Positions 1-8,033 of a stretch of DNA of 64,000 nucleotides are shown here, one piece after another. The stretch comes from an uncultured Paracoccaceae bacterium (lineage in GTDB: Bacteria > Pseudomonadota > Alphaproteobacteria > Rhodobacterales > Rhodobacteraceae): positions 992,001 to 1,056,000 of the forward strand of contig CANNCO010000001.1 of assembly GCA_947503175.1 (NCBI GenBank), in the 5' to 3' direction. The position numbers were made by a program, and so were the translations under genes. Every line of letters begins with the position of its first letter. Within the stretch, counting starts at the first letter, position 1. Below the pieces are notes generated by a model. The model made no database searches. It saw only the letters and a list, made by a program, of their open reading frames with translations, and had not been told where the DNA came from.

Positions 1-825
1 AAGATGCTGCGCCGGACCTTGGCCTCGGTGGCGCCGGAACGCTGCGACCGTGCGCCCTGCGTGGTGATCCTGACGCCCGGCCATTTCAACTCTGCCTATT
101 ACGAACACTCGTTCCTGGCCGACATGATGGGCGTCGAACTTGTCGAGGCGTCGGATCTGTTTGTCGAGGGCGACTTTGTCTGGATGCGGACGACCGAGGG
201 CCCGCAACGGGTGGACGTTATCTATCGCCGGATCGATGATGCATACCTTGATCCGCTGTGCTTCCGCCCGGATTCGATGTTGGGCGTGCCGGGACTGATG
301 AATGTCTACCGCTCGGGCGGCGTCACGATCGCCAGCGCGCCGGGCGCCGGTGTCGCCGATGACAAGGCGATTTATACCTTCGTCCCCGAGATGATCCGCT
401 TCTATCTTGGCGAAGAGCCCATTCTGAACAACGTGCCCACATGGCAATGTGCAAAGAACGACGATTGCAAGCATGTGCTTGAAAACCTCGGCGATCTTGT
501 CGTGAAGGAGGTGCATGGATCGGGCGGCTACGGGATGCTTGTCGGCCCGAAATCCACCAAGGAACAGATCGCGGCCTTTGCCGACAAAATCAGGGAGAAT
601 CCGGGGAACTATATCGCGCAGCCCACGCTGGCGCTGTCCACCTGCCCCACCTTCGTCGATGAAGGGATCGCGCCCCGGCATGTGGACCTTCGGCCCTATT
701 GCCTTGTGGGCGAGTCCATCGAACTGGTGCCCGGCGGTCTGACGCGTGTGGCGCTGACCGAAGGGTCGCTTGTGGTGAACTCGTCGCAGGGCGGCGGGGT
801 CAAGGACACATGGGTGATGGCATAG
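1..825 (+). CDS. Circularly permuted ATP-grasp protein (DUF404/DUF407 type), 5' end missing
   Basis: The reading frame is already open at base 1, so the gene starts before the window; 274 residues are visible. The sequence has the layout of circularly permuted ATP-grasp proteins: [12 protein letters not shown] is the ATP-grasp nucleotide-binding loop, followed by [10 protein letters not shown], the [12 protein letters not shown] strand and the C-terminal PGGLTRVAL and [12 protein letters not shown] motifs. Proteins of this family are predicted to form amide or peptide bonds using ATP, but their substrate is not known. It is followed after 4 bases by an alpha-E gene and then a transglutaminase-like gene, a recurrent trio in Proteobacteria, so the three probably work together. 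Family assignment is firm; the reaction is inference. Confidence 0.9.
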   Translation, partial: KMLRRTLASVAPERCDRAPCVVILTPGHFNSAYYEHSFLADMMGVELVEASDLFVEGDFVWMRTTEGPQRVDVIYRRIDDAYLDPLCFRPDSMLGVPGLMNVYRSGGVTIASAPGAGVADDKAIYTFVPEMIRFYLGEEPILNNVPTWQCAKNDDCKHVLENLGDLVVKEVHGSGGYGMLVGPKSTKEQIAAFADKIRENPGNYIAQPTLALSTCPTFVDEGIAPRHVDLRPYCLVGESIELVPGGLTRVALTEGSLVVNSSQGGGVKDTWVMA

Positions 826-829
826 TCAT

Positions 830-1783
830 ATGTTAAGCCGCACAGCCTCGAACCTGTTCTGGATCGGCCGCTATATGGAGCGGGCCGAAACCGGGGCGCG
901 CCTGCTGAATGTCGGCGCCCGAAATGCGCTGATCCCCAATACCGGTGGCGGGTATCGCAACGAATGGGAGTCGATCCTTGCGGCCGGCGGGCATGCAAAT
1001 GCATTTGCCGAGAAATACGGCGAGCCCAACCAGCGGAACATCGAGAGCTTCATGTTCTTCGATATGGATAATCCCGCTTCCATAGCGTCCTGCATGGAAG
1101 CGGCGCGTGAGAACGGGCGGATCGTGCGGACGGCGCTGACCAGCCAGGTCTGGGACGCGTTGAATTCCGGGTTTCAGGAGATCCGGGAGATGCGCCGGAC
1201 GGAACGGTCCAAGATGTCCATATCGGATCTGATCGACTGGACCCACAGTCAGGCCGCCCTTGTCCGGGGGGCCATCGACGGGACGCAACTGCGCGCCGAT
1301 GGTTTCGATTTTCTGCACCTTGGTTATGCGCTGGAGCGCGCCGATTCCACGGCCCGCCTGCTGGACGTGAAATACTATGTCCTGTTGCCGCAAATCGATT
1401 ATGTCGGCTCTGGCTTCGACAACTACCAGTGGGAAACGGTGTTGCGCGCGAACTCCGCCCATCGGGCGTTCCATTGGGCCTATGGGGGCGAGGTGACGCC
1501 GGCCAAGATCGCGGACTTCCTGATCCTGAACCGCAAAAGTCCTCGGTCGCTGATCACATCCGCCGAGAATGCGATGCACCATCTGGATCGCCTGTCCCGC
1601 GCATATGGCCGCGGTACGGAAGCCCGCACACGCGTGCGCAGTATCGTCGGAGAGCTTGCCGAAACCACCATTGAGGACATTTTCGATGAAGGTCTGCACG
1701 AGTTCCTGACCCGGGTGATCGGAGAGGTCAGTATTCTGTCCGGCCTGATCCACGCGGCTTATTTGTCGGGAGAGATGCGGTGA
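830..1783 (+). CDS. Alpha-E domain protein (DUF403)
   Basis: A 317-residue, mostly helical protein beginning MLSRTASNLFWIGRYMERAE, the typical opening of alpha-E/DUF403 proteins. No catalytic motif is known for this family; it is thought to partner the ATP-grasp protein encoded just upstream. The ATG lies 4 bases after the ATP-grasp stop, with only a weak ribosome binding site, so translation is probably coupled. Its 3' end overlaps the next gene by 4 bases (GTGA). Identity of the family is clear; the biochemical role is unknown. Confidence 0.9.
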   Translation: MLSRTASNLFWIGRYMERAETGARLLNVGARNALIPNTGGGYRNEWESILAAGGHANAFAEKYGEPNQRNIESFMFFDMDNPASIASCMEAARENGRIVRTALTSQVWDALNSGFQEIREMRRTERSKMSISDLIDWTHSQAALVRGAIDGTQLRADGFDFLHLGYALERADSTARLLDVKYYVLLPQIDYVGSGFDNYQWETVLRANSAHRAFHWAYGGEVTPAKIADFLILNRKSPRSLITSAENAMHHLDRLSRAYGRGTEARTRVRSIVGELAETTIEDIFDEGLHEFLTRVIGEVSILSGLIHAAYLSGEMR

Positions 1784-2598
1784 GACTGAATGTCGATCAC
1801 AGCACGGTCTATCACTTTGAGCCTCCGATGCGCGGCGCGGTGCAAAGCCTGCGAATGACACCGTCGAAGTTCAAAGGGCAGCAGGTGATTGACTGGGGCA
1901 TCGCCGTCGAAGGCGCGGAAAGGGGTGCTGCGTTTCGCGATGGCGCCGGCGACTGGGTCGAGACGGCGACCCTCCTGGGTCCTGTGGCCCAAATCACCGT
2001 GCACGTGACAGGCACGGTCGACACGGTCGATCTGGGTGGCGTGTTGCAGGGGCACCGCGAACGTATGCCGCCAGCGGCCTATCTGCGCCCGAGCCGGGCA
2101 ACGAAGGCCGATCGCGCGCTCAGGGAACTGGCAGAGAGTGCTGTCGCGGATATCTCCGAAGACGATCCTCTGGCGCGCGCCCATGCCCTGACCGTGGCGA
2201 TCCGCAGCGCCATCGACTATACACCCGGCGCGACGAACCATAGCACGACCGCCGCCGAGGCGCTGAGCCTTGGCCATGGCGTTTGTCAGGATCACAGTCA
2301 TGCGCTTATCGCAGCTGCCCTGAGCCTCAATATTCCGGCCCGCTATGTGACGGGTTACCTGTTTGCGTCAGAGGAAGAGGGCCTCCACGAGGCAAGCCAT
2401 GCCTGGGCCGAGCTTCATATCTCCGGGCTTGGATGGGTCGGGTTTGATGCGTCGAACGGGGTCTGTCCCGATGATCGGTACATCCGGCTTGGATCGGGGG
2501 GTGATGCGCTGGAAGCCTCGCCCATTCGCGGGGTTTCGCAAGGTGCCGGGGTCGAACGGCTGGACGTGCGGGTTTCGGTCGATCAGGTACAGCAATAG
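1780..2598 (+). CDS. Transglutaminase-like cysteine protease family protein
   Basis: 272 residues. An N-terminal beta domain (HSTVYHFEPPM) precedes a transglutaminase/protease core with the complete catalytic triad: Cys169 in GVCQDHSHA, His207 in EASHAWAE and Asp223 in GFDASNG. Members of this bacterial group are probably peptidases or amidases rather than cross-linking enzymes. The start is GTG, overlapping the alpha-E stop as GTGA, so it is translationally coupled as the last gene of the ATP-grasp/alpha-E unit. A two-way terminator follows 8 bases after the stop codon. Confidence 0.9.
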   Translation: MRLNVDHSTVYHFEPPMRGAVQSLRMTPSKFKGQQVIDWGIAVEGAERGAAFRDGAGDWVETATLLGPVAQITVHVTGTVDTVDLGGVLQGHRERMPPAAYLRPSRATKADRALRELAESAVADISEDDPLARAHALTVAIRSAIDYTPGATNHSTTAAEALSLGHGVCQDHSHALIAAALSLNIPARYVTGYLFASEEEGLHEASHAWAELHISGLGWVGFDASNGVCPDDRYIRLGSGGDALEASPIRGVSQGAGVERLDVRVSVDQVQQ

Positions 2599-2605
2599 GA
2601 ACGAA

Positions 2606-2633
2606 AAACGCCGCCCCTGGCGGAGCGGCGTTT
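2606..2633. terminator. Bidirectional rho-independent terminator
   Basis: A perfect 9-bp stem (AAACGCCGC / GCGGCGTTT) with a 10-base loop lies between the converging transglutaminase gene and rpmE. A run of A on the left gives a U tract for the minus strand, and TTT follows on the plus strand, so it can end both transcripts. Confidence 0.75.
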
Positions 2634-2658
2634 CACTGTCCCGGGTTCAGGTCCGGTC

Positions 2659-2880
2659 TTAGAAGCCGAGCCCTTCGTATTTCTTCTTGAACTTCGACAC
2701 GCGACCGCCCGTGTCCATCAGGCGGGTGCCGCCACCGGTCCAGGCGGGATGCACTGTGGGGTCGATATCGAGCGACAGTGTGTCGCCTTCCTTGCCCCAG
2801 GTCGATTTCATCTGAACGATATCGCCATTGGTCATTTTGACATCGATAATGTGGTAATCGGGATGTGTATCTTTTTTCAT
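2659..2880 (-). CDS. rpmE: 50S ribosomal protein L31
   Basis: 73 residues beginning [20 protein letters not shown] and ending [12 protein letters not shown], the usual length and ends of alphaproteobacterial L31. There are no cysteines, so this is the zinc-free (C-minus) form that does not act as a zinc store. A GGAG ribosome binding site sits 8 bases before the ATG. It lies 11 bases after rplS on the same strand and closes the ribosomal protein/tRNA modification series. Confidence 0.95.
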   Translation of the reverse strand: MKKDTHPDYHIIDVKMTNGDIVQMKSTWGKEGDTLSLDIDPTVHPAWTGGGTRLMDTGGRVSKFKKKYEGLGF

Positions 2881-2891
2881 CTCGCCGCTCC

Positions 2892-3275
2892 TTACGCGTC
2901 CGCGCCCGAGAGGGGCTTGTAATTGGTGTCCTCGGCGATCCGTGCCGATTTACCGCGACGGGCCCGCAGATAGTAAAGCTTCGCGCGGCGCACACGACCG
3001 CGGCGTACCACCGTGATGTTGTCGATGTTGGTCGAGTGCAGGGGGAACACACGTTCCACGCCCTCGCCAAACGAAATCTTGCGTACGGTGAACGATCCGG
3101 CGATGCCAGCGCCATTCTTGCGCGCAATGCAGACGCCTTCGTAGTTCTGCACCCGGGTGCGGGTGCCTTCGGTCACCTTGTAACCGACGCGGATGGTGTC
3201 ACCGGCCTTGAAATCCGGAATATCCTTGCCAAGTTCTGCGACTTGCTCGGCTTCCAGCTGTGCGATCAGGTCCAT
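2892..3275 (-). CDS. rplS: 50S ribosomal protein L19
   Basis: 127 residues beginning [16 protein letters not shown], with the conserved core [19 protein letters not shown] and the basic [14 protein letters not shown] tail; L19 sits at the interface of the two ribosomal subunits. I chose the ATG at 3275 rather than a GTG 9 bases upstream, because the AAGGAG ribosome binding site would overlap that GTG and is correctly spaced (8 bases) from the ATG. The chosen ATG lies in the loop of a small 6-bp hairpin, and a second hairpin lies just upstream. rpmE follows after 11 bases. Confidence 0.95.
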   Translation of the reverse strand: MDLIAQLEAEQVAELGKDIPDFKAGDTIRVGYKVTEGTRTRVQNYEGVCIARKNGAGIAGSFTVRKISFGEGVERVFPLHSTNIDNITVVRRGRVRRAKLYYLRARRGKSARIAEDTNYKPLSGADA

Positions 3276-3534
3276 CTGATCCACTCCTTTTCTGCCTCCG
3301 GTACGTCCGGAGAGGTTGCTTGCGCCTCAGAGCTCCTGGTCTTCTATCGGGTCCGCTGATGCGCCCGCCGGAGGTTCAGGTCGTCATTCCTTGGTATATC
3401 CGCCCCCTGCCCGCATTGGCCGCGAAGAAGCGGCACCGGAAATAGAGAACGGGTCCGCCAGCCGATTCAGCCGCGAACCTGCGCCGTATAAGGGGCGGAC
3501 CGGTTTCGATCAAGCCGAAAGTCGGGGTGTCTTG

Positions 3535-4347
3535 TCAGTCGTTCCGGTCTTTTTCGGCCAGATAACGGGACCAGAGATCGGGGCGCCGTTCCCTGGTCAG
3601 CCGCTCAGCCCGTTCGCGACGCCAGCGGTCGACGGCGCCGTGATCGCCGGAGGTCAGGACGGACGGGATTTCCCGCCCCTGCCAGATCGCCGGGCGGGTG
3701 TACTGGGGATGTTCGAGAAGGCCCTGGGAAAAGCTCTCTTCCTCTGCCGAGGCGGCATTTCCCAGAACACCGGGTCGCAGGCGCACGACAGTGTCGATCA
3801 GCACCTGCGCGGCAAGCTCTCCGCCGGTCAGCACATAGTCACCGATAGAGATTTCGGTGATGTCATAGGCGTCGATCACCCGCTCGTCGATGCCCTCGAA
3901 CCGGCCGCAAAGCAGGGTCATGCCGTCCGCTTCGGCCAGCTTCTGCGCGGTGTCCTGCGTCAATGGCGCGCCACGCGGGGACAGGTAGATCAGAGGCCAG
4001 CGGTTCCGGTCAGGCGGCACTCCCTGCATCGTATGATCAATGGCACGTCCCAGAATGTCCGGGCGCAGCACCATCCCCGCCCCGCCGCCCGCGGGCGTAT
4101 CGTCAACACTGCGGTGGCGGCCTTCACCGAACTGCCGCAGGTCGGTGGTGGCCAGACGCCAGAGCCCCTCATCCAGCGCCTTGCCGGTCAGGGACAGGCC
4201 CAGCGTGCCCGGAAACGCCTCGGGGAACAGCGTGATAACCCGCGCCTCCCATGCGCCTTTGACGTCGGGACGGTCGGTCATCAACTCGCGCGGTTTCGCA
4301 GTGGCCGAGATCGAAAGCCGCCCGTGGGATTTGCCGGATTTTACCAT
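3535..4347 (-). CDS. trmD: tRNA (guanine-37-N1)-methyltransferase
   Basis: 270 residues. TrmD methylates G37 next to the anticodon using S-adenosylmethionine, preventing frameshifts. The SPOUT knot that binds the cofactor is visible as LLCGRFEGIDERVI and SIGDYVLTGGELAA. The N-terminus (to MTDRPDVKGAW) is about 30 residues longer than the E. coli enzyme; this extension also reads like coding sequence, so I kept the ATG at 4347, with 4281 as the alternative. It lies between rimM/phosphotransferase and rplS, the standard neighbours. The 259 bases between trmD and rplS hold no gene I can support. Confidence 0.95.
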   Translation of the reverse strand: MVKSGKSHGRLSISATAKPRELMTDRPDVKGAWEARVITLFPEAFPGTLGLSLTGKALDEGLWRLATTDLRQFGEGRHRSVDDTPAGGGAGMVLRPDILGRAIDHTMQGVPPDRNRWPLIYLSPRGAPLTQDTAQKLAEADGMTLLCGRFEGIDERVIDAYDITEISIGDYVLTGGELAAQVLIDTVVRLRPGVLGNAASAEEESFSQGLLEHPQYTRPAIWQGREIPSVLTSGDHGAVDRWRRERAERLTRERRPDLWSRYLAEKDRND

Positions 4348-4391
4348 GGCCGGGGTTTAGGCTGTTCCGGCGGGCATTTGAAGACCCCGCA

Positions 4392-5378
4392 TCATTCGGG
4401 GAAGATCCGGTTCAGGCGGGCCATCATCCGTTTCAGGCGCTGCCTGCGATGCCTTTGCCAGCGATACTGTCCGCGATTGATCTTGAAGGCCTGAATGGTC
4501 AATCGGGACACGAGCGCGGCCTCGATGACTTCAAGTGCGATCCGGGTGCCATAACCGTCCAGAAAGCCGGCCAGCACGGGGCCGGTCGGGCGCCCGTCGC
4601 CATCCCACAGCGCCTCTTCGGATGCAGCCAGATCAAGCTCGACCAGAAAGTCCACGATGTCATAGATCGCGAGCTTCTGCGGGTCGGCGGCGATATCAAG
4701 GCCGGTAACCCTGTCTTCTGACAGGATCAGGTTGCCGCAGTTGAAATCGCCGTGGGATGGGACGCGGGGGCAATCTGCGCGGCGCACAATCTCAAGCCGT
4801 TGCGCCAGCTGATACATCAGTTCCGCGCGCCGCAGGACATTGATCGCCGGCCCGGCGGACCCGGCCGCATCGGTTATCTTGTAGAGTTGCCGGATGACCC
4901 AGCCGGGATCATAGGCCGATGAAACAGCGGGTTGCGAGTTGTGCAGAACGGACAGCCAGAGACCGCCGGCACGGGAAATCTCTGCGATCCGGTCCCCGTT
5001 CGCAGCGGTACGGACAAGGGCGTCGGCGGTTTCTCCCTCGACGAAGTTCGACACCATGAACTGACCGTCCGGCGCAAGATAGACAGGCTCGATAAGCCCC
5101 GCATGGGAATGGCCCTCGAACACCGGGGCAAGCTCTGTCAGGCGCGCGTATTCGCGGCACAGACGTTTGTGCGGGATGTCCCGGGGGTCGAGTTTCAATA
5201 CACGACTGCGATCCGGTGCCGTCAGCCGGAAAACCCGCGGCTTCGATGACGGGTGTCTTTGGCAGGGCCCCATATGCGTGATTTCATAGGCGCGTTTATC
5301 GCCGGTGGTGGATTGGTACTTCGCGAGAGCCGTGCACGCGGCACGGAGTGGTGCCCGCCGGTGGAAGGGCCTAATCAA
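4392..5378 (-). CDS. Phosphotransferase / choline-kinase-like protein
   Basis: About 328 residues with the aminoglycoside-phosphotransferase fold: the catalytic loop is HGDFNCGN, followed by a metal-binding [21 protein letters not shown] segment, and KLDPRD lies in the N-lobe. Such proteins phosphorylate small molecules, sugars or lipid head groups; the substrate cannot be told here. I place the start at TTG 5378, preceded by GAGGG at good spacing and overlapping the rimM stop by 8 bases. A TTG at 5420 lies inside rimM without a binding site, and the ATG at 5273 has none either. The C-terminus is very basic ([15 protein letters not shown]), suggesting contact with membrane or nucleic acid. 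Confidence 0.75.
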   Translation of the reverse strand: MIRPFHRRAPLRAACTALAKYQSTTGDKRAYEITHMGPCQRHPSSKPRVFRLTAPDRSRVLKLDPRDIPHKRLCREYARLTELAPVFEGHSHAGLIEPVYLAPDGQFMVSNFVEGETADALVRTAANGDRIAEISRAGGLWLSVLHNSQPAVSSAYDPGWVIRQLYKITDAAGSAGPAINVLRRAELMYQLAQRLEIVRRADCPRVPSHGDFNCGNLILSEDRVTGLDIAADPQKLAIYDIVDFLVELDLAASEEALWDGDGRPTGPVLAGFLDGYGTRIALEVIEAALVSRLTIQAFKINRGQYRWQRHRRQRLKRMMARLNRIFPE

Positions 5379-5880
5379 AAAGACCCTCGGGCGGGTCGGC
5401 GACGATCCGTCCTCCGGCAAGGTCGACGGTCGGCACTGCGGCCAGCGTGAAGGGCAAAAGGACCGATCCCTTGCCGCCTGCCCTATCGATTTCGAGTATG
5501 TCGCCGGCGCCGTGGTTCAGCACCGCCTTGACCCGCCCAAGGGGCGTGCCGCCGGTATCCGCCACGGTCAGTCCGATCAGATCGGCGTGGTAGTATTCAT
5601 CATCCCCGGCATCGGGCAGCATGTCTCGCGACACGAAAAGCGCTACACCGCGCAGGCCATCGGCGGCTTCCTTCGTCGAAATCCCGGTCAGGCGCGCGGA
5701 AAAGCCATTCTTGATCACACCGGTTAACTCCACGTCAAACCGGCGGGCGCCGTCTTCCGTCGCGAGCGGGCCGTAATCCGCAATCGCACCGGGTTCGGCA
5801 CAAAAGCTTTTTAGCCGCACCTCGCCCTTCACGCCGTAAGAACCGGCGATGGCACCGACGCAGACCTGATCCTTCGTCAT
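5371..5880 (-). CDS. rimM: Ribosome maturation factor RimM
   Basis: 169 residues beginning [25 protein letters not shown], the characteristic RimM opening; a C-terminal PRC-barrel ([31 protein letters not shown]) follows. RimM binds S19 and helps mature the head of the 30S subunit. It sits in the conserved rpsP-rimM-trmD-rplS order. Its ATG overlaps the stop codon of a tiny upstream membrane-protein gene (ATGA), so its translation is probably coupled to that gene. Confidence 0.95.
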   Translation of the reverse strand: MTKDQVCVGAIAGSYGVKGEVRLKSFCAEPGAIADYGPLATEDGARRFDVELTGVIKNGFSARLTGISTKEAADGLRGVALFVSRDMLPDAGDDEYYHADLIGLTVADTGGTPLGRVKAVLNHGAGDILEIDRAGGKGSVLLPFTLAAVPTVDLAGGRIVADPPEGLFD

Positions 5881-6050
5881 GGCAACCCCCGGCAGAGCCC
5901 GCGCACATCAAGGGTGCCGCCCGCGTCAACGCAGCGGTCCTTGAGGCGCGCATGCTCAAGCTCTGTTCCGGCCCAGAACGCGGCGGCGCAAAGCCCCACC
6001 GTGATCCAGCGCCGAAGCAGCCCCAACCCTAGAAAACCAAGGAATGGCAA
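5877..6050 (-). CDS. Small single-span membrane protein, TTG start
   Basis: A 57-residue gene too short for routine gene finding. It begins at TTG 6050 behind an AGGGGG ribosome binding site about 8 bases away, and its stop overlaps the rimM start by 4 bases (ATGA). The product starts [15 protein letters not shown], has one hydrophobic segment ([13 protein letters not shown]), then a charged stretch and a C-terminal cysteine pair, [16 protein letters not shown]-x-D-A-G-G...C tail of this sort is common in small Rhodobacteraceae hypothetical proteins. Function unknown. The coding call rests on the good ribosome binding site, exact coupling to rimM and the sensible membrane/cysteine pattern. 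Confidence 0.65.
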   Translation of the reverse strand: MPFLGFLGLGLLRRWITVGLCAAAFWAGTELEHARLKDRCVDAGGTLDVRGLCRGLP

Positions 6051-6068
6051 GGGATTACCCCCTGAAGC

Positions 6069-6518
6069 TTATTCCGCTGCCTTTTCCTCGGTTGCCTCTT
6101 CTGCAGCGGCCTCTTCAGCCGGTGCTTCTACGGCTTCCTCTACGGCTTCCTCGGCAGGTGCCGCGGCCTCTTCCGAAGCGGCAGCGGACTTGGCGGCTTT
6201 CTCTTCGGCGCGCTCCTGTGCCTTCTTGCCGGGCTTGGCCTTCTCCATGTTGGCGCGCTCTTTCTTTTCGAGCTTGCCTGCGGCTTCCAGCATCCGGGCC
6301 ACGCGGTCGGTCGGCTGTGCGCCGTGACCCAGCCAATACTCGACGCGTTCCATGTTCATCTTGACGCGCTCTTCGCTGTCTTTCGGCAGAAGCGGGTTAT
6401 AGGTGCCCAGCTTTTCAATGAAGCGGCCATCGCGGGGCATCCGCGAATCTGCGGCGACGATTGCATAGAACGGACGCTTTTTCGAGCCGCCACGGGCGAG
6501 GCGAATTTTCATAGCCAT
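6069..6518 (-). CDS. rpsP: 30S ribosomal protein S16 with acidic C-terminal tail
   Basis: 149 residues. The first 80 or so ([20 protein letters not shown] ... [41 protein letters not shown]) are ordinary S16, needed for 30S assembly. The last 60 residues are almost only Ala, Glu and Lys, ending in repeats such as [21 protein letters not shown], and are not part of the S16 fold. Similar tails occur in other alphaproteobacterial S16 proteins. AGGAG precedes the ATG, and the chorismate mutase gene ends 12 bases upstream, so the two are co-transcribed. Confidence 0.95.
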   Translation of the reverse strand: MAMKIRLARGGSKKRPFYAIVAADSRMPRDGRFIEKLGTYNPLLPKDSEERVKMNMERVEYWLGHGAQPTDRVARMLEAAGKLEKKERANMEKAKPGKKAQERAEEKAAKSAAASEEAAAPAEEAVEEAVEAPAEEAAAEEATEEKAAE

Positions 6519-6530
6519 TTGGGTAGTCTC

Positions 6531-6830
6531 CTAGGTTTTCTTATGTTTTTCATGGTGTTGGATGACTTCCTGGATGATGAAAGCCAGGAATTTCTTGGCG
6601 AAATCCGGGTCGAGATCGGCCTGGTTCGCAAGGTCTTCGAGCCGCGCGATCTGCTGGGCTTCGCGCGCGGGATCAGAGGGCGGGAGGTCGTGTTCGGCCT
6701 TGAGCCGGCCCACGGCCTGGGTGTGTTTGAACCGCTCGCCCAGAGTGTAGACGAGGATCGCATCGAGCCGGTCGATAGAGTCCCGATGTTCGGCCAGAAG
6801 GGTCGCGGCGCGGGTGACGGCGTCGGTCAT
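6531..6830 (-). CDS. Chorismate mutase (AroQ class)
   Basis: 99 residues starting MTDAVTRAATLLAEHRDSID; the RDSIDRLDAILVYTLGERFKHTQAVGRLKAEHDLPPSDPAREAQQ pattern (shown by its first 20 residues RDSIDRLDAILVYTLGERFK) is the all-helical AroQ fold, with the conserved Arg, Asp, Lys and Arg of the active site. It converts chorismate to prephenate for phenylalanine and tyrosine synthesis. AAGGAG sits before this ATG, ruling out the in-frame start 27 bases upstream. A tandem 11-bp repeat block lies 20 bases upstream, between this gene and the GNAT cluster. Confidence 0.9.
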   Translation of the reverse strand: MTDAVTRAATLLAEHRDSIDRLDAILVYTLGERFKHTQAVGRLKAEHDLPPSDPAREAQQIARLEDLANQADLDPDFAKKFLAFIIQEVIQHHEKHKKT

Positions 6831-6849
6831 TCGGGGCTCCTTTCGGCCA

Positions 6850-6893
6850 ATGCGCAAACCATGCGGAAATCATGCGCATACCATGCGCATAGG
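6850..6893 (-). repeat. Four 11-bp tandem units of ATGCG type
   Basis: Exactly four 11-bp units lie head to tail, reading on the plus strand ATGCGCAAACC, ATGCGGAAATC, ATGCGCATACC and ATGCGCATAGG. The first five bases are invariant and the rest vary. The block sits in the 91-bp gap upstream of chorismate mutase. A second 44-bp block of the same design lies in opposite orientation at 59589-59632. The 11-bp period is close to one DNA helical turn. Strand here is nominal; function is unknown. Confidence 0.8.
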
Positions 6894-6921
6894 CTGCAAA
6901 GCGGGGCCCGGAGGTTGGGCA

Positions 6922-7497
6922 TCATGCGTCCTCCGGGGCGGGATGGCGGTAGATGAGGACTTCATGCCCATGCGCCGCCTCGGCAGCATCGTCGCGGGTT
7001 GCCCCAAGGCGTTCCGCCAACCTGATCGAGCGGCTGTTGTCCGGATCGATGGCGCTGACGAGCGTGCGCATCCCCAATGTCTTATACGCGTGTCTGCGGG
7101 CGGCGATAGCGGCCTCGGAGGCATATCCATGCCCCTCTGCCGATGCCCGGAACAAGTATCCAAGCTCCGGTTCGTGGTCGCCCGGCTCGAAACCCAGAAG
7201 GACGAAACCCAGAAGATCACCGCCCGTCAGCAGCTCGACGGTCCAGAGCCCGTGGCCACGCAGAATCCACGTTGCGACTATCTGGGTGAAGTCAAACCAC
7301 GCGCCATCGCGCGACGGGTTGTCGATGAGGAACTTTCCAGATGGCCCTTCGGCGATTTGGGCATAGGCCGGGAAATCCTCGATCCGCGGGGCGCGGAGGC
7401 GCAGGCGTTCGGTCTCGATCACCGGCAACATGGCTTGCATCCGTGCCGCGAACGCCGCGCCGGGGCCTGTGGCGGGTATTTCGTGCGGTGCGATCAT
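6922..7497 (-). CDS. GNAT acetyltransferase, RimJ/RimL-like (first of three)
   Basis: 191 residues from MIAPHEIPATGP. It has the RimJ/RimL signature at the N-terminus (LPVIETERLRLRAPRIEDFPAYAQI), the acetyl-CoA loop around RASAEGHGYASEAAIAARRHA, and TLVSAIDPDNSRSIRLAERLGA. Such enzymes move an acetyl group from acetyl-CoA to an amine on a protein N-terminus or small molecule. The ATG overlaps the stop of the upstream GNAT by one base (TAATG). It is a paralogue of the next two genes. Confidence 0.88.
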   Translation of the reverse strand: MIAPHEIPATGPGAAFAARMQAMLPVIETERLRLRAPRIEDFPAYAQIAEGPSGKFLIDNPSRDGAWFDFTQIVATWILRGHGLWTVELLTGGDLLGFVLLGFEPGDHEPELGYLFRASAEGHGYASEAAIAARRHAYKTLGMRTLVSAIDPDNSRSIRLAERLGATRDDAAEAAHGHEVLIYRHPAPEDA

Positions 7498-8033
7498 TAT
7501 GCCGCTCCCGGCGCCGGATGGCGATAGACCAGAACCGGCGTTTCGTCCCAGCCCGGTTTTTTCGCATCGTCGTCGCGCCATGCCCCAAGGCGTTCTGCAA
7601 GAGCGACGGAACGGTCGTTTCCATCGTCGATATAGCTGACCGCAGTCGGCCAGCCGAGCGTCTGGAAGGCATGATCGCGGATCGTGACCATCGCCTCATG
7701 CGCAAAACCCTTGCCCTCGCCTTCGGCGCTCCAGATCGTCCAGCCCAGCTCGTGCTCGGGCCAGCCGTCGGGATACCACGGACCGCCATGGCCGATGGCC
7801 TGCCCGGTGTCTTTGCGGACAAAAACGAACATGCCGAAGCCCCGGATCACCCAATGTCCGATCACATGACCCCAGGCCCGGAACGCCATTTCACGGGTAT
7901 AGGGGCCGCCAATGAACCGCGCGCGGTCCGTGGTGGCCAGTTCGGCCCAGCCCAGCCAGTCGCCACCATCCGGTGCGCGCAGGATCAGGCGTTCGGTCTC
8001 CAGAACGGGGGTGTCGGCCAGATGCGGTGTCAT
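7497..8033 (-). CDS. GNAT acetyltransferase, RimJ/RimL-like (second of three)
   Basis: 178 residues starting MTPHLADTPVLETERLILRAP. The GNAT core is seen as WTIWSAEGEGKGFAHEAM and the conserved VSYIDDGNDRSVALAERLGA. The gene overlaps the one upstream by 4 bases (ATGA) and the one downstream by one base, so all three GNAT genes form a coupled unit behind ffh. Substrate unknown. Confidence 0.88.
   Translation of the reverse strand: MTPHLADTPVLETERLILRAPDGGDWLGWAELATTDRARFIGGPYTREMAFRAWGHVIGHWVIRGFGMFVFVRKDTGQAIGHGGPWYPDGWPEHELGWTIWSAEGEGKGFAHEAMVTIRDHAFQTLGWPTAVSYIDDGNDRSVALAERLGAWRDDDAKKPGWDETPVLVYRHPAPGAA

Noticed and set aside
3316-4494. 392-codon open reading on the plus strand opposite trmD
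   Set aside because: Opposite trmD and part of the phosphotransferase gene; no motif.
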